Source: Bacteroidota bacterium (GTDB taxonomy: Bacteria > Bacteroidota > Bacteroidia > NS11-12g > UBA955). Taken from it: a stretch of DNA of 64,000 nt. The stretch lies in the NCBI GenBank assembly GCA_030682255.1, contig JAUXOK010000023.1, forward strand, positions 62,001-126,000. The letters run 5' to 3'. The translations under genes and the position numbers were made by a program. Below the pieces are notes generated by a model. The model was not told the origin of the DNA. It searched no databases and saw nothing but the letters and a program-made list of their open reading frames with translations. Positions 1 to 10,088 of this stretch are shown here, in pieces; the first letter of the stretch is position 1; every line of letters begins with the position of its first letter.

Positions 1-70
1 CATTTGACTCCACTTTAAACCAATCTAATTCCATATGTAATTATTAGTTTAGTCCACACGATAGATTAGG

Positions 71-164
71 GAAGACTTTATGGTAAATGCCGATATAGCA
101 AACAAATAGTTCAATGATGCGAAGCAGTACCGAATGACTATATTGTATGTATATTCGTTATTAC
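71..164 (+). repeat. Dispersed intergenic repeat, family 1, copy 1
   Basis: This stretch is clearly similar, in the opposite orientation, to 21918-22027. Shared blocks include a gaagactt(t/c)atggtaaat block, a caaatagttcaat block, atgcgaagca, and a terminal gactatatt block followed by tgtatattcg. Shorter pieces of the terminal block recur at 1785-1815 and 19110-19140. It has no coding potential. It lies in the 248 bases before the SDR gene, where nothing else is recognisable. Confidence 0.7.
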
Positions 165-248
165 AAAGTAAATCTCATAACTTTATTATCTAATAGTGTA
201 ACACTTGCGAATTGGCATAATTTACATTTGTTCAATATTATTTAAACA

Positions 249-998
249 ATGGAAAATCTTAAAAACAAAACGGTCATTATTACTGGTGCAGCATCAGGAA
301 TAGGAAAAGCCACAGCAGAATTATTTGCCCAAAAAGGAGCCAATGTCATTATCTCTGATATTGATGAATCGGAAGGAATAGTCACTACAAAAAACATAGT
401 TGCCTCTGGCGGTAAAGTGACTTTTATTAAGACGGATGTTTCAATTCCTGAAGATATGGAGGCATTGGTAAATTTTGCGATAAAGACTTATGGCAAGTTG
501 GATGTTGCAGTAAATAATGCTGGTATTGGTGGAGAATTAAACCCTTTGGCGGATATGAGCATCGAAGGTTGGCACAAAGTGATAAATATCAATCTTAACA
601 GTTTGTTTTATGGCATGAAATATCAGATTCGCGCTATGTTAAAAAATGGGGGAGGTAGCATCATAAATATTTCATCTATTTTGGGTTCGGTTGGATTTGC
701 AGGCTCAAGTGGGTATGCTTCTGCCAAGCATGGTGTAATTGGACTAACGCAAACTGCAGCTTTGGAATATTCATCCCAAAATATCAGAATCAATGCTGTT
801 GGTCCAGGTTTTATAGATACCCCACTTTTAGATAGTTTGGATACAGAAATGAAGAAACAATTGGTGGCACTTCATCCTATCGGAAGGCTTGGTAAAAGCG
901 AAGAAGTAGCAGAACTGATTTATTGGTTGGCTAGCGACAAATCATCGTTTGCTACTGGCAGTTATTACCCAATTGATGGGGGATACTTAGCTCGTTAA
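249..998 (+). CDS. SDR-family NAD(P)-dependent oxidoreductase
   Basis: A classical short-chain dehydrogenase of 249 residues, the usual length for the family. The N-terminal Rossmann glycine motif TGAASGIG is at residues 12-19, the structural NNAG at 89-92, and the catalytic Ser-Tyr-Lys set at Ser142/143, Tyr156 and Lys160 (YASAK). The C-terminal PIDGGY is typical of this group. An Asp (ISDID) after beta strand 2 favours NAD over NADP, which is an inference. The substrate cannot be predicted. It reads in the same direction as the peroxiredoxin 42 bases downstream, so the two may share a transcript. The start ATG is the first in frame and places the Rossmann motif at the normal distance. Confidence 0.93.
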   Translation: MENLKNKTVIITGAASGIGKATAELFAQKGANVIISDIDESEGIVTTKNIVASGGKVTFIKTDVSIPEDMEALVNFAIKTYGKLDVAVNNAGIGGELNPLADMSIEGWHKVININLNSLFYGMKYQIRAMLKNGGGSIINISSILGSVGFAGSSGYASAKHGVIGLTQTAALEYSSQNIRINAVGPGFIDTPLLDSLDTEMKKQLVALHPIGRLGKSEEVAELIYWLASDKSSFATGSYYPIDGGYLAR

Positions 999-1040
999 AT
1001 CTGATTTTATCATCTTAATTAACAGTCTTAAAAAAATATT

Positions 1041-1694
1041 ATGGAATTAGAAAATAACAATTGGACAGTGATACCACGCATAGGCGATATGGCTCCAGAT
1101 TTTGAAGCTGTAACAACAACAGGTAAACTTAAATTCAGCGAGTATAACAAAGATAAATGGGTTATTTTGTTTTCTCATCCAGCAGATTTTACGCCAGTTT
1201 GCACCACAGAACTTTCTGAATTTGCGCATCAGCAGGATTATTTTACAGAACAAAACACCAAACTAATTGGCTTGAGTATCGATAGCATTCATTCACACAT
1301 TGCTTGGGTGCATAATGTCAAAGAAAAATTGGGGGTGTTGATGGAATTTCCAATTATTGCTGATATTGATATGCATGTTGCCAAACTATATGGTATGTTG
1401 CAGCCAGGAGAAAGTCAAACTGCGGCTGTACGTGCAGTTTTTTTTATCGATCCCAAAGGAAAAATCAGGTTAATCATGTATTATCCTTTGAATGTGGGAA
1501 GAAATATGGATGAAATAAAACGCGCATTGCTAGCCCTACAAACAAGCGATGCCAATAAATGTGCAATGCCTTTGAATTGGAATTTAGGAGATAGTGTAAT
1601 TGTTCCTCCACCAACAACAGTGGATGCTATGCTAGAAAGAGAAAAAAGCAATTACGATATGGTAGATTTTTATTTAGCCAAAAAACAATTGTGA
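1041..1694 (+). CDS. Peroxiredoxin of the Prx6 (1-Cys) type
   Basis: A thiol peroxidase of 217 residues that reduces hydrogen peroxide and organic hydroperoxides in the cytoplasm. The peroxidatic cysteine is Cys54 in the Prx6 signature PVCTTE, preceded by HPADFTP. The extended C-terminal arm after about residue 160 is typical of Prx6-class enzymes, as against the shorter AhpC/Tsa proteins. A second Cys near residue 174 is not in a standard resolving position. It follows the SDR gene with no obvious terminator between them. Its physiological reductant cannot be read from the sequence. Confidence 0.93.
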   Translation: MELENNNWTVIPRIGDMAPDFEAVTTTGKLKFSEYNKDKWVILFSHPADFTPVCTTELSEFAHQQDYFTEQNTKLIGLSIDSIHSHIAWVHNVKEKLGVLMEFPIIADIDMHVAKLYGMLQPGESQTAAVRAVFFIDPKGKIRLIMYYPLNVGRNMDEIKRALLALQTSDANKCAMPLNWNLGDSVIVPPPTTVDAMLEREKSNYDMVDFYLAKKQL

Positions 1695-2014
1695 TGTCTA
1701 TTTGACCCAAAGAAATTGATTGAAAATACACACAAATGGTTTATTGAACATCCTATATCGACAAGCATTTTCAAATATTTGATTTGGACTATATTGTTTG
1801 TATATTCGGCATAACTCTGGCTTCTACCACAATAGAAATTGTAAGAATACCGCCATTCAAAATGTAGTAAGAGCATTTGAAAATAAAACCATTCTTAATC
1901 ATAAGATAGACTAGAGAGCTGATAAATTTTTATGGATATGTATAAAAAAATCAGTCTATGATATTTTTTTAAGAAACTTAAAACATGTATTTTCGCACAA
2001 ATTTTTTAAAATAC
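1695..2014. other. Intergenic region before metK
   Basis: About 320 non-coding bases. Positions 1785-1815 hold a fragment of repeat family 1. Positions 1988-1995 (tattttcg) resemble the Bacteroidota -7 box, about 20 bases before the metK ATG at 2015. Nothing else was recognised. Confidence 0.5.
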
Positions 2015-3268
2015 ATGTCATATTTATTCACTTCAGAATCCGTATCAGAGGGACACCCAGATAAAATAGCAGACCAAATATCAGATGCACTGATTGATAA
2101 TTTCTTAGCATTCGATCCCAATAGCAAAGTAGCATGCGAAACATTGGTTACCACAGGTCAGGTTATCTTGGCAGGCGAAGTAAAATCAAGCGCTTATTTG
2201 GATGTTCAACAAATAGCCAGAGATGTGATTAAAAAAATTGGATATACCAAAAGTGAATACATGTTTGAAGCCCAAAGTTGTGGTGTGTTATCTGCCATCC
2301 ACGAACAATCTTCAGACATTAACCAAGGTGTAGATAAAAAGAAAAAAGAAGAACAAGGTGCAGGCGACCAAGGTATGATGTTTGGATATGCTACTAGCGA
2401 AACCAAAAATTATATGCCTTTGGCTTTAGATTTATCTCACACCATTTTAATAGAATTGGCTGCATTAAGAAGAGAAAACAAAGAAATTAAATATTTGCGT
2501 CCTGATGCTAAAAGTCAAGTAACTTTAGAATACAATGATAAAAATCAACCTGTAAGAATTGATGCTATCGTAATTTCTACGCAGCATGATGATTTTGATA
2601 AAGAAGCTAAAATGTTAGCTAAAATCAAAAAAGACATGATAGAAATTTTGATTCCAAGAGTGATGAAAAAACATCCTCAATACAAAAAATTATTTAACAA
2701 TAAAATCAAATACCACATTAACCCAACAGGTAAATTTGTTATTGGCGGTCCACATGGCGACACTGGCTTAACAGGTAGAAAAATCATTGTAGATACTTAC
2801 GGTGGAAAAGGTGCACACGGTGGTGGTGCTTTCAGTGGAAAAGACCCAAGCAAAGTGGATAGAAGTGCTGCTTATGCAACCAGACACATTGCCAAAAATT
2901 TAGTAGCTGCTGGTTTGTGTTCAGAGGTTTTGGTTCAAGTAAGTTATGCCATTGGAGTAGCTCAACCAACAAGTATTAATGTAAACACTTATGGCACATC
3001 AAATGTTAAATTAACAGATGGAGAAATTGGACATATCATTCCAACTATTTTTGATATGCGTCCATACTTTATCGAACAAAGATTGAAACTTAGAAATCCT
3101 ATCTATAGCGAAACTGCTGCTTATGGACACATGGGCAGAACTAGCGAAAAAGTAAAGAAAACATTTACTTCGCCTGACGGTAAAAAAGTAACCAAAGAAG
3201 TTGAATTATTTACTTGGGAAAAATTAGATTATGTCGATAAAGTTAAAAAAGCTTTCGGCATTAAATAG
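2015..3268 (+). CDS. metK: S-adenosylmethionine synthetase
   Basis: Makes S-adenosylmethionine from methionine and ATP. With the ATG at 2015 the protein is 417 residues and starts [20 protein letters not shown], which matches the family start; the signature GHPDK is at residues 13-17. Further hallmarks are [12 protein letters not shown] in the ATP-binding central part and the glycine-rich [19 protein letters not shown] near the C-terminal third. An in-frame ATG at 1985 would add ten residues that overlap a probable -7 box (1988-1995), so the inner start is preferred. The product supplies the methyl donor used by the RsmI-like and methyltransferase-HIT proteins in this window. It converges with the next gene with an 8-base gap. 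Confidence 0.97.
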   Translation: MSYLFTSESVSEGHPDKIADQISDALIDNFLAFDPNSKVACETLVTTGQVILAGEVKSSAYLDVQQIARDVIKKIGYTKSEYMFEAQSCGVLSAIHEQSSDINQGVDKKKKEEQGAGDQGMMFGYATSETKNYMPLALDLSHTILIELAALRRENKEIKYLRPDAKSQVTLEYNDKNQPVRIDAIVISTQHDDFDKEAKMLAKIKKDMIEILIPRVMKKHPQYKKLFNNKIKYHINPTGKFVIGGPHGDTGLTGRKIIVDTYGGKGAHGGGAFSGKDPSKVDRSAAYATRHIAKNLVAAGLCSEVLVQVSYAIGVAQPTSINVNTYGTSNVKLTDGEIGHIIPTIFDMRPYFIEQRLKLRNPIYSETAAYGHMGRTSEKVKKTFTSPDGKKVTKEVELFTWEKLDYVDKVKKAFGIK

Positions 3269-3276
3269 TCTTTTTT

Positions 3277-3990
3277 TCATCCGTTATAAATAGCAAATAT
3301 ACAAGGTGATTTTCCTATTTCTATAGGGTTTAATCGCCACCATTTAATGGGTTGAGAGATGATAGTTTCGTCCTCTCCTGTAATGTCTTTGGCTATCATC
3401 AACTTGGTGTTTGGTGATAGATTTTGAATTAAAAAAGCAAGCAATGAATCATTTCTATAAGGCGTTTCAATAAAAATTTGAGTACATGTTTTGGCGTCTA
3501 ATTCAATCCTTGATAATTCCAATTTTCTTTCCTCAGGTTTTTTAGATAAATAGCCTAAAAACTTAAAATGTTGACCATCAAAACCACTGGCTACTAATGC
3601 CAATAAAATGGATGATGGACCCACGTATGGTTTTACCCTAATTCCCATTTCATGAGCCAATTGTACAACTACATTGCCAGGGTCGCCAATGCAAGGCATA
3701 CCAGATTCAGACATCAATCCAATGTGTTCATTTTGTTTTAAAAGTTGTTTAATTTCATCCATTTGAAGATGAGGTTCATGTTTAGAAAGTTCAAACATCA
3801 CCAATTCATCAATGTTAATGTCTTTTGAAATAAGTTTAAGAAATCTACGACTGGTCTTATTATTTTCAGAAATAAACACTTTGATTTTTTTGTAAGATTC
3901 TAATGCTTCGGCAGGAATTACATTTAAAATTGTGTTTTCTGCAATTGTCAATGGAAGAAGATGAAGCATCTTGTTGTTGGTGTATTTCAT
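3277..3990 (-). CDS. RsmI-like SAM-dependent methyltransferase (tetrapyrrole methylase fold)
   Basis: A 237-residue protein of the RsmI/tetrapyrrole-methylase superfamily. It shows the LMSESGMPCIGDPGN block (RsmI usually reads SDAGTPxISDPG), the VGPSSILLALVASG motif and the IFIETPYRN motif. RsmI methylates the 2'-O of C1402 of 16S rRNA. This protein is shorter and diverged in the first motif, so it may be the second RsmI-like paralogue that Bacteroidota often carry rather than RsmI itself. It is divergent from the large PorU2-like gene. The exact substrate is not certain. Confidence 0.85.
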   Translation of the reverse strand: MKYTNNKMLHLLPLTIAENTILNVIPAEALESYKKIKVFISENNKTSRRFLKLISKDINIDELVMFELSKHEPHLQMDEIKQLLKQNEHIGLMSESGMPCIGDPGNVVVQLAHEMGIRVKPYVGPSSILLALVASGFDGQHFKFLGYLSKKPEERKLELSRIELDAKTCTQIFIETPYRNDSLLAFLIQNLSPNTKLMIAKDITGEDETIISQPIKWWRLNPIEIGKSPCIFAIYNG

Positions 3991-4021
3991 TATATAATTT
4001 TGAATAATGATACAAATTAAC

Positions 4022-4029
4022 TAAATTTG
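4022..4029 (+). promoter_or_regulatory. Bacteroidota -7 promoter box (taaatttg) of the PorU2-like gene
   Basis: Matches TAnnTTTG and lies 23 bases before the ATG at 4053, in the short divergent region with the RsmI-like gene. Confidence 0.6.
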
Positions 4030-4052
4030 CTTTTTAAAACTAAATAATTTTC

Positions 4053-7000
4053 ATGAAAAAAATAACATTAAGTTTTTTTCTTTTTATAAGTTGCACTGTT
4101 GTATTAGCCCAAACATATGGTAATGAGTGGATTAATACCAATCAAAAATATTTTAAAATTCCAGTTGGCAAAGCAGGTATTTATAGAATAGAATATCTTT
4201 CGCTTATTCAATCTGCCATTGAAATGAACTTAGATTTGGCAAATGTGAATCCAAAAAAATGGCAGGTTTTCCACAATGGTAAAGAAATTCCTATTTATGT
4301 GGCCGGAGAACAGGACAATATTTTCAATAATACAGATTTTATAGAATTTTATGCCAAGTTAAACGATGGAAGCATAGATAATGAGTTATACAATAGCTCT
4401 TCTGATAATGCAAATCCTAAATTAAGTTTATTTACAGATAGCAGTGTTTATTATCTTACATTTATGGCTGCTTCAAACCCTCAAAATGGTTTGAGGTTAA
4501 AAAGTTATAATAATAATAACTATGGTTCATTTTCGCCACTCAATTATTGTTGGTATACCTCCTTGTTAGCATTCAACAACCGTTATTCGAATGGTAAGTC
4601 TTTTGTTTTAGACGGATCAGAATCTCAAAACCCTGAATATTTAAGAACGGAAGGTTTGGTAAGTACAATTTTTGGTTCGGGTACTTCACAACCTTTTTTT
4701 CAAACTACTTTAACAACCCCATCACATTATCCAAGTGGTCCAAATTCAGTTTTAAACTTCAGATCAGTAGGTCTAAATGATAATAATTTTAACACGTTAG
4801 ACCATCATTTAAAAGTAGAAGTAAGCTCAGATAATATTATATTCAACACTGTTTTAGATACCCTTTTTGATGGATTTCAAGTTCTTGATAAAACATTGGG
4901 TATTCCTTCAATCAATATAGGTAATAATACAATAGTTAAATTCAGTCCTCAGTTTGTAAATGGTGTTGCCTATCAAGCACACGCCATTGGATTTGTACAG
5001 ATGAGATATCCAAGAAATTTTAATTTTATAGGTGAAAATCAGATTAATTTTCAGTTGGAAACATTTGCAACACCACAATTATTGAATTGGCAAAACTATC
5101 CAACGATCAACAATAAACCAATTTTGTATGATTTAATAAACGGTTATAGAATCAGAGCCGATAAATATACTTCAACAGATGTAAGGGTGATTGTGCCAGC
5201 TAACAATGGTTTAACAGATTATTATTTAACAGATAGTTCAAATATAGTTAGACTTAAAAGTAGTGATATTCAACCAGCTATAAGTCAGGATTTTAATGAT
5301 AATCAATTGTTGGCTTTTGCGCCACAAAATTTTATTAATAAACATGATTTTTTAATGTTAACAAACAATAAGTTTGTGGGTTATTACACAGGACAATATT
5401 TAAGTTATAAAAGCACTAAAACAAATACTGGTAAACCTGGCTTAGTAACTGTTCAACAATTGTATAATCAATTTTCTTATGGTGTTCCGCATCCAATTGC
5501 AATTCGTAGATTTATAAAGTATTTGGTAGAAAACGGAGATACAACGTTAAAACATTTATTCATTGTAGGTAGAGGTTATCAAAATGATTTAGTTAGATTG
5601 TCTGGTAAACTTAATGAAAACTTGGTTCCAGCAATTGGAGTTCCCGCTTCGGATAATTTATTTGCAACAGATATCAATGGTTCGGGTTTATCGCCAGTTA
5701 TTTCAATTGGCAGATTAACAATAGACAAGGCTTATCAGTTAGGAATATATCTTAACAAAGTAAAGGAATATGATGCATCTGCTTCTGAGTTTTGGCGAAA
5801 GCATATGCTTCATTTGGCTGGTGGAAAAACATCACAAGAAGCATTAAGTTTTACAAACAGGCTAAACAACCATGCAAACTTTGTAAGATCGCTTCCCTTT
5901 GGAGGAAAAGTAACAACATTTACCAAATCTTCTATCGGTATTAATGAACCGTTCTTAAAACAAAAGGCCATTGATATTATTTCCAAACCTGAGGATAATG
6001 GCGTGGAGTTTGTTACCTTTTTAGGTCATGGAAGTTCGTCTGTGTCTGATGTGGATATTGGAGATACAGCAGAGTACTACAACAGAGGAAAGTATCCTAT
6101 TTTTTACTTTAATGGTTGTAACATTGGAAATCCTTGCGTTGGTCCACCAAATAGAAACACCCGTTTAGCAGGAGAATTATTTATTAACGCTTCAAACAAA
6201 GGCTCTATTGCTTTTATTGCCCAAACATCTTTATCCGAATTGTCGCATGTCGACCGTCAAATTAGGGAATTATACAGACTTATTTTTTCAACAAAATACA
6301 ATGGTCAATATACCATTGGTGAGGCTGTAAAAGATATGCTTAGAGTTACTGGTGGAAATTTATCAGATTTAAGCAGAACTCAAACAAGAATTTTATTTTT
6401 ACAAGGCGATCCGTCTTTAAGTGTCTATCAACCTCAAGAACCAGATTATGCGATAGATGCTAAGACTATTTTTCCTTATCCTGCAAATTTCAATGCAGTA
6501 GCGGATTCATTTGCCTTGGCTATTCCAATTTCAAATATTGGTAGATATGTTTCAGATTCATTATCCATTAGTATAAGCAGAAGCTATCCAAATAGTTTTA
6601 TTGAAAAAACTTATACCTACAAGGTGAAAGCCATAGCCCATCTAGATACAGTTTATTTATACATGAAATCGAAAGATGCTGCAAGTGCAGGTATCAATAG
6701 ATTTACAGTTAGTGTCAATTATGATCAATCTATATCAGAAGAAACCATCTTAACAAATAATACAGTGACCTTAGAAAAGTTTATACCAGGCAATGGTGTA
6801 AATTTAATTTATCCCAAGAGGTTCGACATTGTTTCAAAACTTAATAACGATACAGTAACCCTTGTTGCTCAAGCTTTAAATATTTTCGAATCAAACTATC
6901 AATTTGTTTTTGAAATAGATACATCTTATTTGTTTAATAGTCCTTGGTTGAAAAAAGATAGTTCGTCTTCTATCATAGGCCATTTGAGAGATTGGAAAGT

Positions 7001-9182
7001 AAAATTATTAAACCATAAAGACAGCATAGTGTATTACTGGAGAGCAAGAATTAATACTGGTTCTATTCAAGGCGGATTATGGTCTGATAGAAGTTTTGTA
7101 CATATTTTTGATAATTCTCCGGGTTGGTCTCAATCACATTTTCCACAATTTTATCCATCAAGTTCGTTAAACAGGATAGAACTAAATAAGTCAACTAGAA
7201 AGTTTGAGTTTTCTCAAATGGCTGAAAAATTATACATAAACACTGCAATCAATAAATTCCCTAATTTCGGTATTAAAAAAGGTGGTTATAATTCTTCTTC
7301 CTTAAACCCAGGAACCAATGCTGGTATATTAGCCATATTATTCGATCAAAATAATTTAGAACAATTTAGACTCAATAAGATTTTTAATACTACTAAGTTT
7401 TACTATGATGGTGTTAATTATGATTTTTTTGAAAAGTTAGTGAAGGCATATAATTTTTGGGATGGTAGCGCTACTCAGATGGCACAATTTCACGAATTCG
7501 TTGATTCTATTCCTGAAGGAACTTATGTTGGGCTTTGTACGGTAGAGGGAACAGGAAGATCTTCATGGTCGGAAGAAACCATAGATGCATTTAGAAAATT
7601 AGGTTCTAGCGAGGTTGATAGCAACTTTTCTACCTTTGCAATGATTGGGAAAAAAGGTGCACCCCAAGGTTGGGCAAGCGAAACAAGGGGGTTTTATCAA
7701 TCTTCTCCAGTTGTTGTAGATTTAAGTTATATTGAGGTAGAAAAAGAACTATTGGGAAAACGTAAACAAGGTAGTTTAAAATCCGAAATAATAGGACCAA
7801 CAACACAGTGGGATTGGTTGCACTTTTGGACCTCAACTGAGGATAGCAAATTAGGCGATGATTTTTATATTGATGTTCATGCCATTGCCAATGATGGAAA
7901 CGACACAGTCATATTTTCAAATATCGTCAGTTCGCCTGTAAATTTAAGCAGTATTGATGCTAAAAGATTTCAAAATATTTATTTGGAAGGTCATTTTTGG
8001 GATGATAAAAATTACACACCATCTCAAATTATGCATTGGAGAATTTCTAATGCAGAGGTTCCTGAAGGTACATTAAACCCAACTTTATCAAATATGCCTT
8101 GGAGAGATACTTTACAACAAGGCGAAACTTTTACTTATGAACTGGCATTTCAAAATATCTCAAAATTATCTTTTGATAAAAATCTAAAATATGAAGTATA
8201 TGTGTTTAACATAGATACCAAAGATACCATTTATAAAAATATTGATTTCCACAAAGATAGTTTGTTGCCCAATAAATTCTTTAAGATGGGTGCTAATTTA
8301 AATACCAAACAAATGAAAGGTAGATATGCATTCTTTGTTAAAGTAAATTTCAATCAGTTTAGTAGATCTCTTCAGCCTGAATTAACTTTAATTAATAATT
8401 CTGCTATCAGATATTTCTTTGTTGAAGAAGACTTAATCAACCCGCTTTTAGATGTTACTTTTGACGGCAAACATATTACAAATGGCGAGATTGTTTCTGC
8501 CAATCCTATAATCACAATCTCAAGCAAAGATGAAAACAAATTGAATTGGCAAACTGATACAGCAGGGATTATGATTTGGTTAAAAAAGCCAAATGAAAGT
8601 GTATTTCAAAGAATAGATTTTGATAGTTTTGGTGTTAAGTTTTTTCCAGCTACATCTAAAGAAAATTTAGCCAAAGCGGAATTTGAACCTAAAAATTTAC
8701 CTGATGGTATTTATACCCTCAAAGTTCAATCTAAAGATGCTAATAGTACGCTTGCTGGCACAACTGAATATTTAATAAATTTTGTTGTCATTAACGAAGC
8801 TAGCACAACCAATTTCTACCCTTATCCTAATCCATTTACGAGTTCGATGCGCTTTGTGTTTACTCTTACCGGTTCTGAAGTGCCCGATTATATCAATATT
8901 AAGATTATGACTATTCAAGGCAAAGTGGTTAAAGAAATAAATAAAGATGATTTAGGTACTTTAAGAATAGGTAATAACATTACTGATGTGATTTGGGATG
9001 GCACAGATGAATTTGGTGATAGATTGTCAAATGGTGTCTATTTATACACTGTTACAATCAAAACCAATGGCAAAGAGCTCACTCAATTGGAAAATGACAA
9101 TACTAGCGATTTACTAAATTCTGATAAAGCCAACAATAAATTATTCAAACATTCGTTTGGTAAAGTAGTACTTCTAAGATAA
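4053..9182 (+). CDS. PorU2-like C25 (gingipain-family) peptidase of the type IX secretion system
   Basis: A 1709-residue exported protein with an N-terminal signal peptide (MKKITLSFFLFISCTVVLAQ). A peptidase C25 domain lies at roughly residues 430-800, with the catalytic pair His659 (FLGHGSSS) and Cys689 (FNGCNIGNP), spaced about as in gingipains. A long tail of Ig-like, beta-rich segments follows. The C-terminus is a FlgD-like/type IX sorting module starting YPYPNPF near residue 1590, with the typical IWDGTDEFGDRLSNGVYLY block. PorU removes the sorting domain of T9SS cargo and attaches it to lipopolysaccharide; PorU2 is a larger paralogue whose exact role is less settled. It is followed 4 bases later by a lytic transglycosylase, so the two are probably co-transcribed. 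Confidence 0.9.
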   Translation: MKKITLSFFLFISCTVVLAQTYGNEWINTNQKYFKIPVGKAGIYRIEYLSLIQSAIEMNLDLANVNPKKWQVFHNGKEIPIYVAGEQDNIFNNTDFIEFYAKLNDGSIDNELYNSSSDNANPKLSLFTDSSVYYLTFMAASNPQNGLRLKSYNNNNYGSFSPLNYCWYTSLLAFNNRYSNGKSFVLDGSESQNPEYLRTEGLVSTIFGSGTSQPFFQTTLTTPSHYPSGPNSVLNFRSVGLNDNNFNTLDHHLKVEVSSDNIIFNTVLDTLFDGFQVLDKTLGIPSINIGNNTIVKFSPQFVNGVAYQAHAIGFVQMRYPRNFNFIGENQINFQLETFATPQLLNWQNYPTINNKPILYDLINGYRIRADKYTSTDVRVIVPANNGLTDYYLTDSSNIVRLKSSDIQPAISQDFNDNQLLAFAPQNFINKHDFLMLTNNKFVGYYTGQYLSYKSTKTNTGKPGLVTVQQLYNQFSYGVPHPIAIRRFIKYLVENGDTTLKHLFIVGRGYQNDLVRLSGKLNENLVPAIGVPASDNLFATDINGSGLSPVISIGRLTIDKAYQLGIYLNKVKEYDASASEFWRKHMLHLAGGKTSQEALSFTNRLNNHANFVRSLPFGGKVTTFTKSSIGINEPFLKQKAIDIISKPEDNGVEFVTFLGHGSSSVSDVDIGDTAEYYNRGKYPIFYFNGCNIGNPCVGPPNRNTRLAGELFINASNKGSIAFIAQTSLSELSHVDRQIRELYRLIFSTKYNGQYTIGEAVKDMLRVTGGNLSDLSRTQTRILFLQGDPSLSVYQPQEPDYAIDAKTIFPYPANFNAVADSFALAIPISNIGRYVSDSLSISISRSYPNSFIEKTYTYKVKAIAHLDTVYLYMKSKDAASAGINRFTVSVNYDQSISEETILTNNTVTLEKFIPGNGVNLIYPKRFDIVSKLNNDTVTLVAQALNIFESNYQFVFEIDTSYLFNSPWLKKDSSSSIIGHLRDWKVKLLNHKDSIVYYWRARINTGSIQGGLWSDRSFVHIFDNSPGWSQSHFPQFYPSSSLNRIELNKSTRKFEFSQMAEKLYINTAINKFPNFGIKKGGYNSSSLNPGTNAGILAILFDQNNLEQFRLNKIFNTTKFYYDGVNYDFFEKLVKAYNFWDGSATQMAQFHEFVDSIPEGTYVGLCTVEGTGRSSWSEETIDAFRKLGSSEVDSNFSTFAMIGKKGAPQGWASETRGFYQSSPVVVDLSYIEVEKELLGKRKQGSLKSEIIGPTTQWDWLHFWTSTEDSKLGDDFYIDVHAIANDGNDTVIFSNIVSSPVNLSSIDAKRFQNIYLEGHFWDDKNYTPSQIMHWRISNAEVPEGTLNPTLSNMPWRDTLQQGETFTYELAFQNISKLSFDKNLKYEVYVFNIDTKDTIYKNIDFHKDSLLPNKFFKMGANLNTKQMKGRYAFFVKVNFNQFSRSLQPELTLINNSAIRYFFVEEDLINPLLDVTFDGKHITNGEIVSANPIITISSKDENKLNWQTDTAGIMIWLKKPNESVFQRIDFDSFGVKFFPATSKENLAKAEFEPKNLPDGIYTLKVQSKDANSTLAGTTEYLINFVVINEASTTNFYPYPNPFTSSMRFVFTLTGSEVPDYINIKIMTIQGKVVKEINKDDLGTLRIGNNITDVIWDGTDEFGDRLSNGVYLYTVTIKTNGKELTQLENDNTSDLLNSDKANNKLFKHSFGKVVLLR

Positions 9183-9186
9183 GCTT

Positions 9187-10086
9187 ATGAAAAAAATCCT
9201 TTTAGCATCCTTCATTGTTTTATTATTTACTAATAGCGTCATACCCGACCCTAATAGTAAAAGTAATAGCATCATGTCTAAAAGTTCGGTTTCTTATATG
9301 TATGAACAAGGTATCGATCAATTACCACATGTAGTGTTTTGGAGAAAAATTATGAATCTTCATCAAGATAGTTGTATTATCAATATTCATGCTGAAAGAA
9401 AAATATTAACTACCATGCATTATCCAACTTGGTATGCTTATCAAGGGGAACAAAAAGCTAAAATACTCGATAGTTTTAGACGCATGCATAATTTAATTGA
9501 TAGCCCTAGAATTGTGGGAACTCCTGGAAAAAGTTTCTTTTATTTATTCGAAAAAGTTGCCCCCAAAGTACCTTTAGGAATGCAAGAGTTTGAAAAAAAT
9601 AATGTCGACCCTTGGTATGCCAAAGCTATTTTATTGATAGAAAGCCCCAATCAACTTCAAAAATCGCCCGCTGGTGCTTATGGTGCATTCCAATTGATGC
9701 CTTATGTAGCCAGACAATATGGACTAAAAGTTAATAAAAGCATAGACGAAAGAGCCAATTTTGAAAGGTCGGCTTATGCGGCTAGTCAACTGATTAAAAC
9801 CATTTGTATTCCGTATGCCAAGCAAATGCTTACAGATTTTGGTGTTCAAGAAATAGATGAAGATGAATTGTGGTTTAAATTGTTTGTAATGCACGTTTAC
9901 AACGCTGGTGCAGGCAATGTAAGAACGGCATTGTTTACCATCTCAGAACCATTGTCAGGCATGCCATTGATCTATAAATTGTGGAACACCAATGCAGGCA
10001 GATTTCAATCATCATCTCAAAACTATTCGCAACTAATTTTAGCGGCTTTTGTTGAGTATGATCAAAGAATTGAAAGCAAAAGCTAG
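9187..10086 (+). CDS. Secreted lytic transglycosylase (SLT domain)
   Basis: A 299-residue protein with a signal peptide (MKKILLASFIVLLFTNSV). The SLT domain covers about residues 135-290. The catalytic Glu is probably Glu152 (AILLIES). The family motif GxxQxMP is seen as GAFQLMP at 166-172, and the later HVYNAGAGNV matches the YNAG motif. Such enzymes cleave the glycan strands of peptidoglycan to leave 1,6-anhydro ends. Its place 4 bases behind a PorU2-like gene suggests the pair acts at the cell envelope, perhaps opening the wall for a secretion machine; that is inference. It ends 2 bases from the convergent phosphatase gene. Confidence 0.9.
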   Translation: MKKILLASFIVLLFTNSVIPDPNSKSNSIMSKSSVSYMYEQGIDQLPHVVFWRKIMNLHQDSCIINIHAERKILTTMHYPTWYAYQGEQKAKILDSFRRMHNLIDSPRIVGTPGKSFFYLFEKVAPKVPLGMQEFEKNNVDPWYAKAILLIESPNQLQKSPAGAYGAFQLMPYVARQYGLKVNKSIDERANFERSAYAASQLIKTICIPYAKQMLTDFGVQEIDEDELWFKLFVMHVYNAGAGNVRTALFTISEPLSGMPLIYKLWNTNAGRFQSSSQNYSQLILAAFVEYDQRIESKS

Positions 10087-10088
10087 GT

